Part shown: positions 1 through 8,725 of the stretch, piece by piece
Position numbering within the stretch: position 1 is the first letter of the stretch
How the letters are laid out: each line of letters opens with the position of its first letter
Assembly: GCF_001618865.1 (NCBI RefSeq)
Contig: NZ_CP015136.1
Span: 2,329,001 to 2,393,000, forward strand
Source of the DNA: Luteitalea pratensis
Lineage (GTDB): Bacteria; Acidobacteriota; Vicinamibacteria; Vicinamibacterales; Vicinamibacteraceae
DNA: 64,000 nt
Reading direction: 5' to 3'
Program-made: the position numbers and the translations under genes
Notes under the pieces: generated by a model
What the model was told of the DNA's origin: nothing
What the model saw: only the letters and a program-made list of their open reading frames with translations
Databases searched by the model: none

Positions 1-1
1 C

Positions 2-763
2 CACCAGTCCGAGTACGATCTCATCGTCAACGGCATCCGCAACGAAACCGACATCACGCAGCAGGTCGCGCTGGTCGAGCAGATGGTCGCCCAAGGCGTG
101 CAGGCGATCGTGATCGCCCCCGCCGACTCGCGCGCGCTCGTGCCCGCGCTGCGCCGCGCGCAGCAACATGGCGTGGTCGTCGTCAACATCGACAACAAGC
201 TGGACGAGGCGACGCTGGCGGACGCAGGCCTGCGGGTGCCGTTCGTGGGACCTGACAATCGCGCCGGGGCGCGTGCGGTGGGCGAGGTGATCGCGAAGCG
301 CCTCGGCAGGGGCGACGCCGTGGCGATCCTCGAAGGGGTGCCGACGGCATTCAACGCGCAGCAGCGCCGTCTCGGATTCGAGGACGCGATGCGTGCGGCC
401 GGGATCCGCGTGGCGGCGGTGCAGGGCGCGCAGTGGGAACAGGACAAGGCCAACACCGTCTCGGCGGCCCTCCTGCGCGAACACCCGGATCTGAAGGCGA
501 TCCTCGCCAGCAACGACAGCATGGCGCTCGGCGCCGCGGCAGCGGTGCGCCAGTCCGCTCGGGCCGGCCAGGTGTTGGTGGTCGGTTTCGACAACATCGC
601 CGCGGTGCGGCAACTGCTCGACGAGGGCCGCATCCTGGCAACGGCGGATCAGCACGGAGATCAACTCGCCGTCTACGGCATCGAGTTCGCGCTCAGGCTC
701 CTCCGCAAGGAAGCGGCGCCCGAGGATCGGCAGACGCCAGTGGATGTGGTCACTGCCCGATAA
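2..763 (+). CDS. Sugar ABC transporter substrate-binding protein, 5'-partial
   Basis: Periplasmic binding protein of a ribose/galactose-type ABC importer; it would capture a sugar and deliver it to the permease encoded downstream. The frame is open from base 2, so the signal peptide and first strand lie outside the window and 253 residues remain. Visible hallmarks of the periplasmic-binding-protein fold are VIAPADSRALVPAL, the second-lobe ASNDSMALGA and VVGFDN, and the ADQHGDQLAVYGIE segment near the C-terminus. It overlaps the ATPase gene by 20 bp, so the genes are translationally coupled. The sugar cannot be deduced. An unrelated full-length member of the same family is encoded alone at 36405. 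Confidence 0.9.
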   Translation, partial: HQSEYDLIVNGIRNETDITQQVALVEQMVAQGVQAIVIAPADSRALVPALRRAQQHGVVVVNIDNKLDEATLADAGLRVPFVGPDNRAGARAVGEVIAKRLGRGDAVAILEGVPTAFNAQQRRLGFEDAMRAAGIRVAAVQGAQWEQDKANTVSAALLREHPDLKAILASNDSMALGAAAAVRQSARAGQVLVVGFDNIAAVRQLLDEGRILATADQHGDQLAVYGIEFALRLLRKEAAPEDRQTPVDVVTAR

Positions 764-2351
764 CGTCGTGCCCGCGTTGCTCTCCCTGCGAGGCGTGGGC
801 AAGTCGTACGCGGTGCCGGTGCTCACCGGCGTCGATCTCGACTTCCGCGCCGGCGAGGTGCACGCGCTGATGGGCGCCAACGGCGCCGGCAAGTCGACGC
901 TGGTGCGCATCGTGTGCGGACTGACGACAGCCGACAGCGGCGCGATGACGTTGGCGGGGCATCCGCACGCGCCAGGATCACGTCGCGCCGCCGAGGACGC
1001 GGGCGTGCAGGTGGTGCTGCAGGAACTCGACCTGATCGAGACGCTCAGCGTCGCGGAGAACCTGTTCCTGACGCGGCTGCCGCATCGATTCGGGCTGCTC
1101 GATCGCGCGTCGCTGCAGGCACGGGCCTCGCGGGCGCTGGCGCTGGTGGGTCTCGAGGCACTGGATCCGCGCATCCCGGTCGCGGCGCTCGGCGTCGGGC
1201 AACGGCAACTCGTCGAGATCGCGGCGGCACTGGCGCGCGACTGCCGCGTGCTCGTGCTCGACGAGCCCACCGCCGCGCTGACGGCACCGGAAGTGGAACG
1301 GCTGTTCGCGCACGTGCGGCAGTTGCGCGACCGCGGTATCGCGGTGCTGTACATCAGCCATCGCATGGAGGAGATCGCCGGCCTCGCCGATCGCGTGACC
1401 GTGCTGCGTGACGGTCGCGTCGTGGGTCACGGCGCAGTCGCTGACATGCCTCGCGACGCGATCATGGCGCTGATGACCGGCATTGCGCCGGCCCAGGCGC
1501 TGCCTGTCGAGCATGCCATCGGCGACACCGCCGGGACGCGCGCAGCGGCGACGGGTGAGGGCCGCCTCCGCCCAGGCTCCGGCGCCCAGGGACGCAGTGC
1601 AACAGCGCCGGTGGCACTGCGAGTCGAGCACCTGCGGTGCGGCACGGCGGTCCGCGATGTGACTTTCGAGGTCCGGCGCGGCGAGATCCTCGGTCTCTCG
1701 GGACTGGTGGGCGCGGGCCGCACCGAGACGTTGCGCGCCATCTTTGGCGCCGATCGTCCCGATGCCGGACACATCAGCGTGGCCGACGGGCGCCCGTTGC
1801 GGCTGCGTGGGCCACGTGACGCGGTGCGTGCCGGCCTCGGGATGGTGCCTGAGGATCGACAAGCACACGCGCTCCTGCTCCCGCAATCGATCCGCAGCAA
1901 CATCACGCTGGCCACGCTCCGGCAGGTGTCGCGCGCGAGGACATGGGTCGATAGCGCACTCGAGCGTCGCACGGCTGGCGACATGGCGACGCGACTCGAC
2001 GTTCGCGGTCCTGGGCTCGAGCATCGCGCAGAGGTGCTGAGTGGCGGCAACCAGCAGAAGGTTGTGCTCGCACGCTGGCTGCTACGCGAGTGCGAGGTAC
2101 TGCTGGTGGACGAACCCACACGCGGCATCGACGCCGGCGCCACGCTGGCCATCCACGTCGTGCTGCGCGCACTCGCTGCACGCGGCACGGCCCTCGTCAT
2201 CGTCTCGAGCGAGCTCGAGGAACTGATGGCGTTGTGCGACCGCATCGTGGTCCTGGCGAGCGGACGAGTGACGGGCTCGTTCTCACGCGGCGAATGGACC
2301 CAGGCGTCGCTGATGGCTGCCGCCTTCGCTGGCCCGGGAGTGACGTCGTGA
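744..2351 (+). CDS. Sugar ABC transporter ATP-binding protein (RbsA/MglA type)
   Basis: Tandem ATPase that powers a sugar importer, 535 residues, the usual size for RbsA/MglA. The first nucleotide-binding domain has Walker A GANGAGKST (about 44-52) and Walker B VLVLDEPTAA. The second has the degenerate Walker A GLVGAGRTE typical of this family, an intact signature LSGGNQQK and Walker B VLLVDEPTRGID. A lower-complexity linker near residues 255-290 joins the halves. The ATG at 744 lies inside the preceding gene; a GTG at 768, just after that gene's stop, is an alternative start and would leave MWSLPDNV untranslated. It overlaps the permease gene in a GTGA junction, so this is one operon. Confidence 0.92.
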   Translation: MWSLPDNVVPALLSLRGVGKSYAVPVLTGVDLDFRAGEVHALMGANGAGKSTLVRIVCGLTTADSGAMTLAGHPHAPGSRRAAEDAGVQVVLQELDLIETLSVAENLFLTRLPHRFGLLDRASLQARASRALALVGLEALDPRIPVAALGVGQRQLVEIAAALARDCRVLVLDEPTAALTAPEVERLFAHVRQLRDRGIAVLYISHRMEEIAGLADRVTVLRDGRVVGHGAVADMPRDAIMALMTGIAPAQALPVEHAIGDTAGTRAAATGEGRLRPGSGAQGRSATAPVALRVEHLRCGTAVRDVTFEVRRGEILGLSGLVGAGRTETLRAIFGADRPDAGHISVADGRPLRLRGPRDAVRAGLGMVPEDRQAHALLLPQSIRSNITLATLRQVSRARTWVDSALERRTAGDMATRLDVRGPGLEHRAEVLSGGNQQKVVLARWLLRECEVLLVDEPTRGIDAGATLAIHVVLRALAARGTALVIVSSELEELMALCDRIVVLASGRVTGSFSRGEWTQASLMAAAFAGPGVTS

Positions 2352-3376
2352 CGGGGTTGCCGAAGCGTTGGCGCGGATCACAGCCGTCGACGAGCGTCGA
2401 CGATCGGGCACAGCAGGCATACCCGGGCATGCGCGGCCGCGGCGCGATCCGCGAGTCGACGGGACTCGTCCTCGTGCTGGTACTGCTGGTCGCGCTGTTC
2501 AGCGTCACCAGCGAGCACTTCCTGTCGCGGGTCACGTTCACGACGCTCGCCAATCAGTTGCCGGCACTCGCCGTGATTGTGGTCGGCATGACGCTCGTGC
2601 TGATCGCGGGCGGCATCGATCTCTCGGTCGGGTCGGTGATGGCTCTTGGTGCCGCCGTCCTCGGCGTGACGTTGACGCGCTGGCAATGGCCGGTGCCGCT
2701 GGCGCTCTCGGCGTGTGTCGGCGTCGGCGTACTGGCCGGCCTCGTCAACGGCCTGATCACCGTGCGTTGGTCGATCCCATCGTTCATCGTGACGCTCGGC
2801 ATGCTGGAGATCGCGCGCGGCGGCGCCTACGTGGCCACCGATTCCCGATCCGTCTTCGTGGGGAGCGCGCTCGACGGCGTCGGTGCACCGCTGCCTGTTC
2901 TCGGCGTCTCGCCCGCGTTCCTCGTCGCGGCACTGCTGGTCGTCGCCGGGGAGGTGTTGCTCACACGCACCGTGTTCGGCCGGTATCTCGTGGCGATCGG
3001 CACCAACCGTGAAGCTGTGCGGCTCTCGGGCATCGCGCCAGCACCGGTCGAGGTCGCGGTGTTCACGTTGTCGGGCGCCCTTGCGGGCCTGGCCGGCATC
3101 TTCCACGTGGCGTACCTCGAGTCGGTCGACCCCAACGCCGGTATCGGACTCGAGCTGTCGGCGATTGCCGCAGTCGTGATCGGCGGCACGAGCCTCATGG
3201 GCGGCCGCGGATCGGTCGTCGCGAGCTTCGTCGGCGTGCTGATCATCGTGGTCCTGCAGGCGGGACTGGCCCAGATCGGCGCCACCGAACCCACCAAGCG
3301 CATCGTGACGGGGCTGGTCATCATCACGGCCGTGATCGTCGATGCATGGCGCCGACGGTGGCAAAAGAACCGATGA
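2348..3376 (+). CDS. Sugar ABC transporter permease (RbsC type)
   Basis: Membrane permease of the ribose-type importer, 342 residues with about eight to ten hydrophobic segments. The family stretch VVGMTLVLIAGGIDLSVGSV is clear, as is GTNREAVRLSGI in the cytoplasmic loop that contacts the ATPase. The start is taken as the GTG at 2348, which overlaps the TGA of the ATPase gene; the frame stays open further upstream but only as a shadow of that gene. A 7-bp repeat array begins inside the stop codon of this gene. Confidence 0.9.
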   Translation: MTGLPKRWRGSQPSTSVDDRAQQAYPGMRGRGAIRESTGLVLVLVLLVALFSVTSEHFLSRVTFTTLANQLPALAVIVVGMTLVLIAGGIDLSVGSVMALGAAVLGVTLTRWQWPVPLALSACVGVGVLAGLVNGLITVRWSIPSFIVTLGMLEIARGGAYVATDSRSVFVGSALDGVGAPLPVLGVSPAFLVAALLVVAGEVLLTRTVFGRYLVAIGTNREAVRLSGIAPAPVEVAVFTLSGALAGLAGIFHVAYLESVDPNAGIGLELSAIAAVVIGGTSLMGGRGSVVASFVGVLIIVVLQAGLAQIGATEPTKRIVTGLVIITAVIVDAWRRRWQKNR

Positions 3377-3444
3377 ACGCTGAACGCCGAACGCTGAACG
3401 CCGAAGGGAGTCGGGAGTCGGGAGTGGGGATCGGGAATCGCCGA
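3375..3444. repeat. 7-bp tandem repeat array
   Basis: Ten consecutive heptamers in one register: GAACGCT/GAACGCC alternate four times, then GAAGGGA, GTCGGGA twice, GTGGGGA, TCGGGAA and TCGCCGA. The array begins within the TGA of the permease gene (3374-3376). Nearly the same series recurs at 3698. The whole stretch 3377-4046 holds no convincing gene apart from repeats and the leader of the next gene. Confidence 0.85.
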
Positions 3445-3490
3445 CGGCAGCATCGGGCCGTCCCGGCCTGGCGTCGTTGCCAAGTCAAGC

Positions 3491-3514
3491 GTCGACCTTA
3501 AGGTCGATGCCTAC
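3491..3514 (-). repeat. REP-like hairpin with GTAG head
   Basis: GTCGACCTTAAGGTCGAT is a near-perfect palindrome followed by GCCTAC. Read on the minus strand it is GTAG plus a hairpin, the layout of REP elements. A sibling with the same core lies at 11647. Confidence 0.6.
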
Positions 3515-3615
3515 GTACCGCAGGGCCGAGCGTCGCCGTCGCCCTTCCAGCTTCGCTGAGGCTACGGCGGACAAGTCAGGTCGACGGGGGCCAGCGCGGT
3601 GCAAAAAGACCCGGC

Positions 3616-3657
3616 CAACGCTGAACGCCGAACGCTGACCGCCGAACGCCAGTCGCC
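3616..3657. repeat. 7-bp tandem repeat array
   Basis: Six heptamers of the GAACGCT/GAACGCC family (CAACGCT, GAACGCC, GAACGCT, GACCGCC, GAACGCC, AGTCGCC), running directly into the REP-like element at 3660. Confidence 0.75.
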
Positions 3658-3659
3658 GC

Positions 3660-3683
3660 GTCGACCTGAAGGTCGACGCCTAC
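3660..3683 (-). repeat. REP-like hairpin with GTAG head
   Basis: GTCGACCTGAAGGTCGAC is a palindrome with one mismatch at its centre, followed by GCCTAC. On the minus strand this reads GTAG then hairpin. Confidence 0.6.
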
Positions 3684-3697
3684 CGGGCAGATTCGAC

Positions 3698-3753
3698 GAA
3701 CGCTGAACGCCGAACGCTGAACGCCGAAGGGAGTCGGGAGTCGGGAGCCGGGA
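3698..3753. repeat. 7-bp tandem repeat array, near copy of the array at 3375
   Basis: Eight heptamers: GAACGCT, GAACGCC, GAACGCT, GAACGCC, GAAGGGA, GTCGGGA, GTCGGGA, GCCGGGA. This is almost the same order of units as the array at 3375, which points to duplication of the array or repeated conversion. Confidence 0.8.
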
Positions 3754-3872
3754 ATCGTCGGCGGTAGCATCGGGCTGTCCCAGCCCGATGTCGTGACGAC
3801 CTGCGAATCCGCCCCAGCACCAGGCCGTGCGCATTTTCATGGCCCAGTCGCAGGACTGACACGAACTTTGGT

Positions 3873-3878
3873 TAGTCT
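3873..3878 (+). promoter_or_regulatory. Putative -10 box and leader upstream of the PEP-CTERM gene
   Basis: TAGTCT lies 6 nt before a GTG at 3885. If used, transcription starts near 3885 and leaves a leader of about 160 nt before the ATG at 4047. The leader contains two hairpins: CCGTCGGAC-AC-GTCCGACGG at 3912-3931, followed by CTAC and so REP-like, and GTGCACC...GGTGCAC near 3938-3958. No -35 box is obvious. Confidence 0.3.
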
Positions 3879-4046
3879 TCTCGCGTGACTTGCCTCACAA
3901 TAGGCACCGCCCCGTCGGACACGTCCGACGGCTACGCGTGCACCGAGTCCAGGTGCACTCATCCGGCCAGCACCGCACAGGGGTCGCCATTTGCGCGGCC
4001 CAGCGGTCACGGCCGCAGATCGTCATTTCCGGAGTTGGTCGCCGCA

Positions 4047-4568
4047 ATGCGTGTAGCGCAGATGTGGGGTCGGGGAGCGGCTGTCGCGTTCCTCCTGTCC
4101 GTGGTGTCGTCGGCCACCGTTGCAGCGCCACTGCAGATACGGGAGCAAACCCCGGCGAGCCGCGGCTGGCTCGCACAGCCGGCCATCGACGTGCCGGATT
4201 CCTGCGCCCAACGTGTGATCGCCTGCCGTCCAGGCCGGTTCGGCGAGCTCGAGCAGGTGCGCACGCTTTCGCTGCCCGAGACGTTCGCGGCCCAACTCGT
4301 CGAGGCGCTGGGTCCGGCTGACGTCGTCGAGCTCCAGGTTGCTAATCCGGTGGCCTGGGCGTTGTACACCAACGCGATCGATGACGTCGTCGGCACGCAT
4401 GGCAGGCTGGCCTTGTCCGTGGCAGCGGCAGCAGGTCCGACGCCTGATGCCACGCTGCTCGAGGACGTGGCCGTGCTCGTGCAGCAGGTGCCGGAGCCGT
4501 CGCTGCTGGCCAACGTGTTGATCGGGCTCGCGTGCTGGAGACGGGTGTCGCGAAGACCGTCGACCTGA
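4047..4568 (+). CDS. PEP-CTERM-sorted secreted protein
   Basis: Exported protein of unknown function, 173 residues. The N-terminus MRVAQMWGRGAAVAFLLS followed by an alanine-rich cleavage region is a signal peptide. The C-terminus carries VPEPS, a short hydrophobic stretch (LLANVLIGLAC) and a basic tail (WRRVSRR), the tripartite PEP-CTERM sorting signal recognised by exosortase. The mature part (about 26-145) resembles nothing I recognise. The frame is open back to a GTG at 3885, preceded by a -10-like TAGTCT, but the signal peptide argues for the ATG at 4047. Its stop is separated from the convergent kinase gene only by a heptamer array. Confidence 0.6.
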   Translation: MRVAQMWGRGAAVAFLLSVVSSATVAAPLQIREQTPASRGWLAQPAIDVPDSCAQRVIACRPGRFGELEQVRTLSLPETFAAQLVEALGPADVVELQVANPVAWALYTNAIDDVVGTHGRLALSVAAAAGPTPDATLLEDVAVLVQQVPEPSLLANVLIGLACWRRVSRRPST

Positions 4569-4575
4569 CTTGGGC

Positions 4576-4610
4576 CGAACGCCGAACGCCGAACGCCGAA
4601 CGTTGAGCGC
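4576..4610. repeat. 7-bp array filling a convergent intergenic gap
   Basis: Five heptamers: CGAACGC three times, then CGAACGT and TGAGCGC. They end exactly at base 4610, next to the stop codon of the kinase gene at 4611. Confidence 0.8.
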
Positions 4611-7600
4611 TCAGGCCTCGGGCTCGCTGGGTGACGATAGCGTCGGCAGCGACATCACGACCGTGAGACCGCCGCCTGGTGACGCCTCGGCGGTGAGGCG
4701 TCCACGGTGGGCGTCGGTGATCGAGCGCGAAATGGCCAGACCCATGCCCATGCCCTTGGGCTTGGTGCTCACGAAGGGCTCGAAGAGCCGGTCGGCGACG
4801 TCTGCCTGCAGCCCGGGACCGTTGTCGCTGACGACCACTTCGACGCGCCCCGCGACGACACGTGTGCTGACGGTGACGCGTCGCGGCCCATCGACGTGCG
4901 CAAGCGCCTCGCACGCGTTCATCAGCAGGTTGACGATCACCTGCTCCAGCTGGACGCGTCGACCTTCGACGGCGGGCACCGGTTCGACGAGATCCACGCG
5001 GACCTGCACGCGGTGGTCCTCGAACTCGCGTCGCATCAGCGGCAGCATGTCGTGCACGAGCTGCGAGAGATCCAGCGGCCCCATCTCCGGGTGATCGGCC
5101 CGGAGGAACTCGCGCAGTTCCCCGATGACCTCCGATGCGCGGATGCCCTGCGCGACGATGTCGTGCAGGACCTCACTGAACTCCACGCCCGACGCGTGGC
5201 CCGTGGCGACCATGTGCTGCGCGACTTCGGCATTGGCCACGATTGCCTGCAGCGGCTGCTTCACCTCGTGTGCCAGGCTCGCCGTGAGCTCGCCGGCCAG
5301 CGCCAGTCGCGAGACATGTTCGAGTTGCGTGCGCAGCGCAGACGCCTGCGCCTCGGTACGGCGCCGTTGCTCCACCGCCTGCACACGCTCGTGATGACGA
5401 ACCTCGAGGGCCTGCACGCGGATGCGATAGAGGCCGAAGATCACCACGACCAGCGCCGCAACGGCGGCCAGTCGCGCTGCACCTGTCTGCCACCACGCTG
5501 GCAGCACGGCAAGTTCGACGGCGACTGGCGCAGCACCCCAGACGCCATCCTCGTTGCGCGCCTGCAGGAGGAATCGATGATTGCCAGGGGCGGCCGGCGT
5601 GAAGGTGGCAAAACGCTGTCCGCCGACGTCCACCCAGTCACGGTCGATACCGTCGATGCGGTAGCGGAACCGCAAGCGCTCGGGATAGCGCAAGGCCATG
5701 GCGCCGAAGTTCAGCCGCACGCGTGATGTGCCGGCGGGAATCTTCACCACGCCGTCGAGCGGCAGGCGACGTTCGTCGGCGAAGATGCCATCGACGCGTA
5801 CCCGTGGCGGCGTCTTGTTCAGCGGGAAGCGGTTGGCGTCGACGCGGACGATGCCGTCGATCGTCCCGAACCACATCCGGCCGGACTGGTCGGCGAAGCC
5901 CGCCGGCATCCCGAAGTTCGCCTCCTGCACGCCGCGCTCCGCGCCAAGGACGACTGGCGTGAGCACGCGCCGCGTCCCCGCCAGCACCTCTGCGATCTCG
6001 GTGCGATGCAGCACGGCGGCGCCACGATTGGTCGACAGCCACAGCCGCCCGTGACGGTCGTCGATGATTCGTGACAACGCGTTGTCGGGCAGGCCTTCCG
6101 TCATCGTGAGGCGCGCCATCCGCCCGTTCCTCAGGTGCCCGAGGCCGCCGCCGTACGTGGCAATCCACACGGTGCCGTCAGGGTCGACCAGGATGTCGCG
6201 GACCCAGCCACGTGGCATCCCCTGCGATGCGCCGATCCGCTCGACAGGTCGCCTGCCGCCAGGGATGTGAAAGATCTCGCCATTGCCACCCGCCCAGAGC
6301 GTGCCGTCCGGCGCCATGACGAGCGACACGACGGGACCTGGCAGGGCCACCTGCTCGATCACGCGCTCGGCGTCGACGTGCCGCACGTCGCCACTGCGCG
6401 ACGCCACCCAGAACGTGCCGTCAGGCACCGCGACGATGGGACCCGCCTCGTCGGGCAGCGTGACCTGTAACCGGCTGATGTGCGGTGCGGTGCCGCGGAC
6501 GCGAAAGATATGCGTGAGCGACCGGATCCAGACATCGCCCCCTGGTGCGGCGGCGAACCCGTTTTCACACCCACTGGGTTCGCCGGCGCTGCCGGCCCCG
6601 AGGACGACTTCGACGTTGCCGGCCTCGTCGACATGGAAGACCCCGGCACACGAAGCGGCTGCCCAGGCTCCGCCCCTGCCGTCGGAGACGAGGGCTTCGA
6701 CGGCCCCCAACCCGACGTCGTGACCGAAGCGGCGGGTCGCCTCCCGATGGGCCCTGTAGAGGCCACGCCCGTTGGTGCCCACCCACACGTTGCCCTCGCC
6801 GTCGAGCGAGAGCGATCGGATTTGCAGGCTGTCGGGCAGGTCGAGCGGCAACTGCGCCCGGCGCCAGGTGCCATCTGGCTGCGTCGTCAGGTGCGACACG
6901 GTGCCGTCGCCGGCAACCCAGAGTTCGTTATCGCTTACGTAAAGGAGGGCGGTGATCACCGCCTCGAGGCGCGGCCGCACGTCGAGCGTTTCGACCCGGC
7001 CATTGATGTAGTGGGCGACGCCATTCCGCAGGCCAATCCACAGTTCACCGTCGATGCCGCCGGCCACCGACAGGCCTGACACGGGTAACGGTGTGGGTGC
7101 CCCCCCGCCAGCCGGCGTCAGCGCGAGCACCGATTGCCCGAACGATGCCCATGGCCTGCCGGTGCGGGAGCGAGTCAGGAAGTTGAAGCCGCCCGTGCCA
7201 TCACCCGGGGCGCGCGTGAAGACGCGCCACGGGCCCGTGCCATCACTGGCCCAGATGTCGCCGTCCACCGTCTGGACGTAGAACTGCCCACGGGCAGCGA
7301 GTAGACCGATCACGTCGGGCATGGATCTGTTGGCGGCGATCACGGCGCGTGCCCTGCCGCCTTCGATCCGCCCGAGATGTCCCTCCTGGGTCACGTACCA
7401 GAACGCATCGGTACCCGCGAGTGCGAGAGCCGTGATGCGATTGGAGGCGAGGCCTGCATCGCCGGCGATATCCACCACACGGAAGTCGTTGCCGTCGAAG
7501 CGCACCACGCCGCCGAAGGTGGCGAGCCACAACTCGCCGTTGGGCAGGGCGACGATGTCGTTGATCGTGTTCTGCGGCAGGCCTTCCGCGGTCGTCCACC

Positions 7601-7703
7601 GCGCGACGCGGTAGTCCTGTGGGCGGTCTTCCTGGGCGAGTGCGACCCCACCACGGCTGCCCCACATGGCGAGCAGCAGAACGAGCATGCGGCGAATCGT
7701 CAC
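4611..7703 (-). CDS. Sensor histidine kinase with two-component regulator propeller
   Basis: Membrane sensor kinase, about 1030 residues. After a signal peptide ending in GVALAQ comes a periplasmic beta-propeller built from Reg_prop-type repeats (for example GLPQNTINDIVALPNGELWL and GLPDNALSRIIDDRHGRLWL). A Y_Y_Y domain with RFRYRIDGIDRDWVDVG follows, then one transmembrane segment (AAVAALVVVIFGLYRI), a phosphoacceptor helix with AHEVKQPL, and an ATPase domain with NACEAL, DNGPGL and GMGMGLAIS. Unlike many family members it has no receiver or DNA-binding domain, and no response regulator is adjacent. The start is set at GTG 7703 because VTIRRMLVLLLAM gives a good signal peptide. The frame is open to 7781, and an ATG at 7688 is also possible. 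Confidence 0.88.
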   Translation of the reverse strand: MTIRRMLVLLLAMWGSRGGVALAQEDRPQDYRVARWTTAEGLPQNTINDIVALPNGELWLATFGGVVRFDGNDFRVVDIAGDAGLASNRITALALAGTDAFWYVTQEGHLGRIEGGRARAVIAANRSMPDVIGLLAARGQFYVQTVDGDIWASDGTGPWRVFTRAPGDGTGGFNFLTRSRTGRPWASFGQSVLALTPAGGGAPTPLPVSGLSVAGGIDGELWIGLRNGVAHYINGRVETLDVRPRLEAVITALLYVSDNELWVAGDGTVSHLTTQPDGTWRRAQLPLDLPDSLQIRSLSLDGEGNVWVGTNGRGLYRAHREATRRFGHDVGLGAVEALVSDGRGGAWAAASCAGVFHVDEAGNVEVVLGAGSAGEPSGCENGFAAAPGGDVWIRSLTHIFRVRGTAPHISRLQVTLPDEAGPIVAVPDGTFWVASRSGDVRHVDAERVIEQVALPGPVVSLVMAPDGTLWAGGNGEIFHIPGGRRPVERIGASQGMPRGWVRDILVDPDGTVWIATYGGGLGHLRNGRMARLTMTEGLPDNALSRIIDDRHGRLWLSTNRGAAVLHRTEIAEVLAGTRRVLTPVVLGAERGVQEANFGMPAGFADQSGRMWFGTIDGIVRVDANRFPLNKTPPRVRVDGIFADERRLPLDGVVKIPAGTSRVRLNFGAMALRYPERLRFRYRIDGIDRDWVDVGGQRFATFTPAAPGNHRFLLQARNEDGVWGAAPVAVELAVLPAWWQTGAARLAAVAALVVVIFGLYRIRVQALEVRHHERVQAVEQRRRTEAQASALRTQLEHVSRLALAGELTASLAHEVKQPLQAIVANAEVAQHMVATGHASGVEFSEVLHDIVAQGIRASEVIGELREFLRADHPEMGPLDLSQLVHDMLPLMRREFEDHRVQVRVDLVEPVPAVEGRRVQLEQVIVNLLMNACEALAHVDGPRRVTVSTRVVAGRVEVVVSDNGPGLQADVADRLFEPFVSTKPKGMGMGLAISRSITDAHRGRLTAEASPGGGLTVVMSLPTLSSPSEPEA

Positions 7704-7834
7704 GCAACGCTTCGCGCGTGCTATCGAAGGATGGACCAATCGAATCGGGGTGGTCGTCACCGGCGGGCGCGCGACCCCCATGCCGAGATACTAGGGGCAC
7801 TTGCCGCGAAACGCGAACGCCATCCTCATTTAGG

Positions 7835-7840
7835 TAGACT
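7835..7840 (+). promoter_or_regulatory. Putative -10 box of a leaderless gene
   Basis: TAGACT ends 6 nt before the ATG at 7847 and there is no Shine-Dalgarno sequence, so the transcript probably begins at or next to the start codon. No good -35 box is visible. Confidence 0.4.
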
Positions 7841-7846
7841 GCGCAC

Positions 7847-8725
7847 ATGCGGGCGGGATGGATGGCGGTGCTGTGGCTGACCGTGGCGGCAGCGTCGGCC
7901 GGTGCCCAGGCGACGGGGCCGCTGAACACGATCACGCTCCCGCGCGCGCCGACGTCGTCGGTGGAGGTACGACCGCTGCTGCCGGCCTGGGTCGCGATGC
8001 CGCCGACCGCGCGCATCCTCACGAGCGATGGTCTCGAGATGCGCCCGCTGCGCAATTCCGCAGTGACCTGGGAGAACGCGAGGGTGGGGATGCTCGTGGG
8101 GGCGCTCACCAACGCAGGCGGTTGTGCTCGTGACGTGCGCGCGTTCCTGCAGTACACGGATCACCGATGGCAACCCATGGGAGATCCGATTGAGAGCGAA
8201 GCCAGGATCAGCCAGGTCCAGACCGGAGGTGTGCTCCCGTACCGGTTCCGCCTGAAGCGCGCGGACGACTTCCCGGTTGCGCCCTCGGGCTACATCCTGC
8301 AAGTGGTCCAGGACGGCAAGCCGGTGGCTGACACGCTCCAGTGGGTGTCCACGGCCCGGGCGACGCCGACGTCGGCGTGTGTGGCGGGCGCGCTGGCGCT
8401 CGACGCGGTGGTCACACAATCGCGCGCGACGCTCGGTGGCTATCGGGTAACGGGCACGCTGACCGTGACCGCGGGCGGCCCGATTCGTCCCGAGTCGATC
8501 GCCGTGACGGCCTTGTTGCGTGACGAGGCAGGCGACGTGCTCGAGGTGCTCACCGGTGTGCCGGTGGTGAGCGCGCGGGACGTGTCGTCAGGGCCGATCG
8601 AAACCGGGCAGGTGCTGCAGTTCGCGATCTCGACGGGCATTCCTCTGGGCAAGAACGTCGCCACGACCACGATATTCACCGACGTGCTCGCAGACGCGCA
8701 GGCCGCCCCCGGCCTGCCGCGCTGA
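7847..8725 (+). CDS. Secreted protein of unknown function
   Basis: Exported protein of 292 residues that I do not recognise. The N-terminus (MRAGWMAVLWLTVAAASAGAQ) is a clear signal peptide. The remainder is beta-rich and seems to hold two similar halves with alternating hydrophobic strands, roughly residues 40-150 and 180-285 (GYRVTGTLTVTAGGPIRP; AVTALLRDEAGDVLEVLTG). The second half looks like an immunoglobulin-like or FxLYD-type sandwich; this is a weak guess. It is divergent from the sensor kinase, with 143 bp between the starts. Confidence 0.75.
   Translation: MRAGWMAVLWLTVAAASAGAQATGPLNTITLPRAPTSSVEVRPLLPAWVAMPPTARILTSDGLEMRPLRNSAVTWENARVGMLVGALTNAGGCARDVRAFLQYTDHRWQPMGDPIESEARISQVQTGGVLPYRFRLKRADDFPVAPSGYILQVVQDGKPVADTLQWVSTARATPTSACVAGALALDAVVTQSRATLGGYRVTGTLTVTAGGPIRPESIAVTALLRDEAGDVLEVLTGVPVVSARDVSSGPIETGQVLQFAISTGIPLGKNVATTTIFTDVLADAQAAPGLPR

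Noticed and set aside
3885-4046. A possible riboswitch in the leader of the PEP-CTERM gene.
   Set aside because: Two hairpins are visible, but the conserved cores of the cyclic-di-GMP or other classes I know do not match, and one hairpin is a REP-like element.
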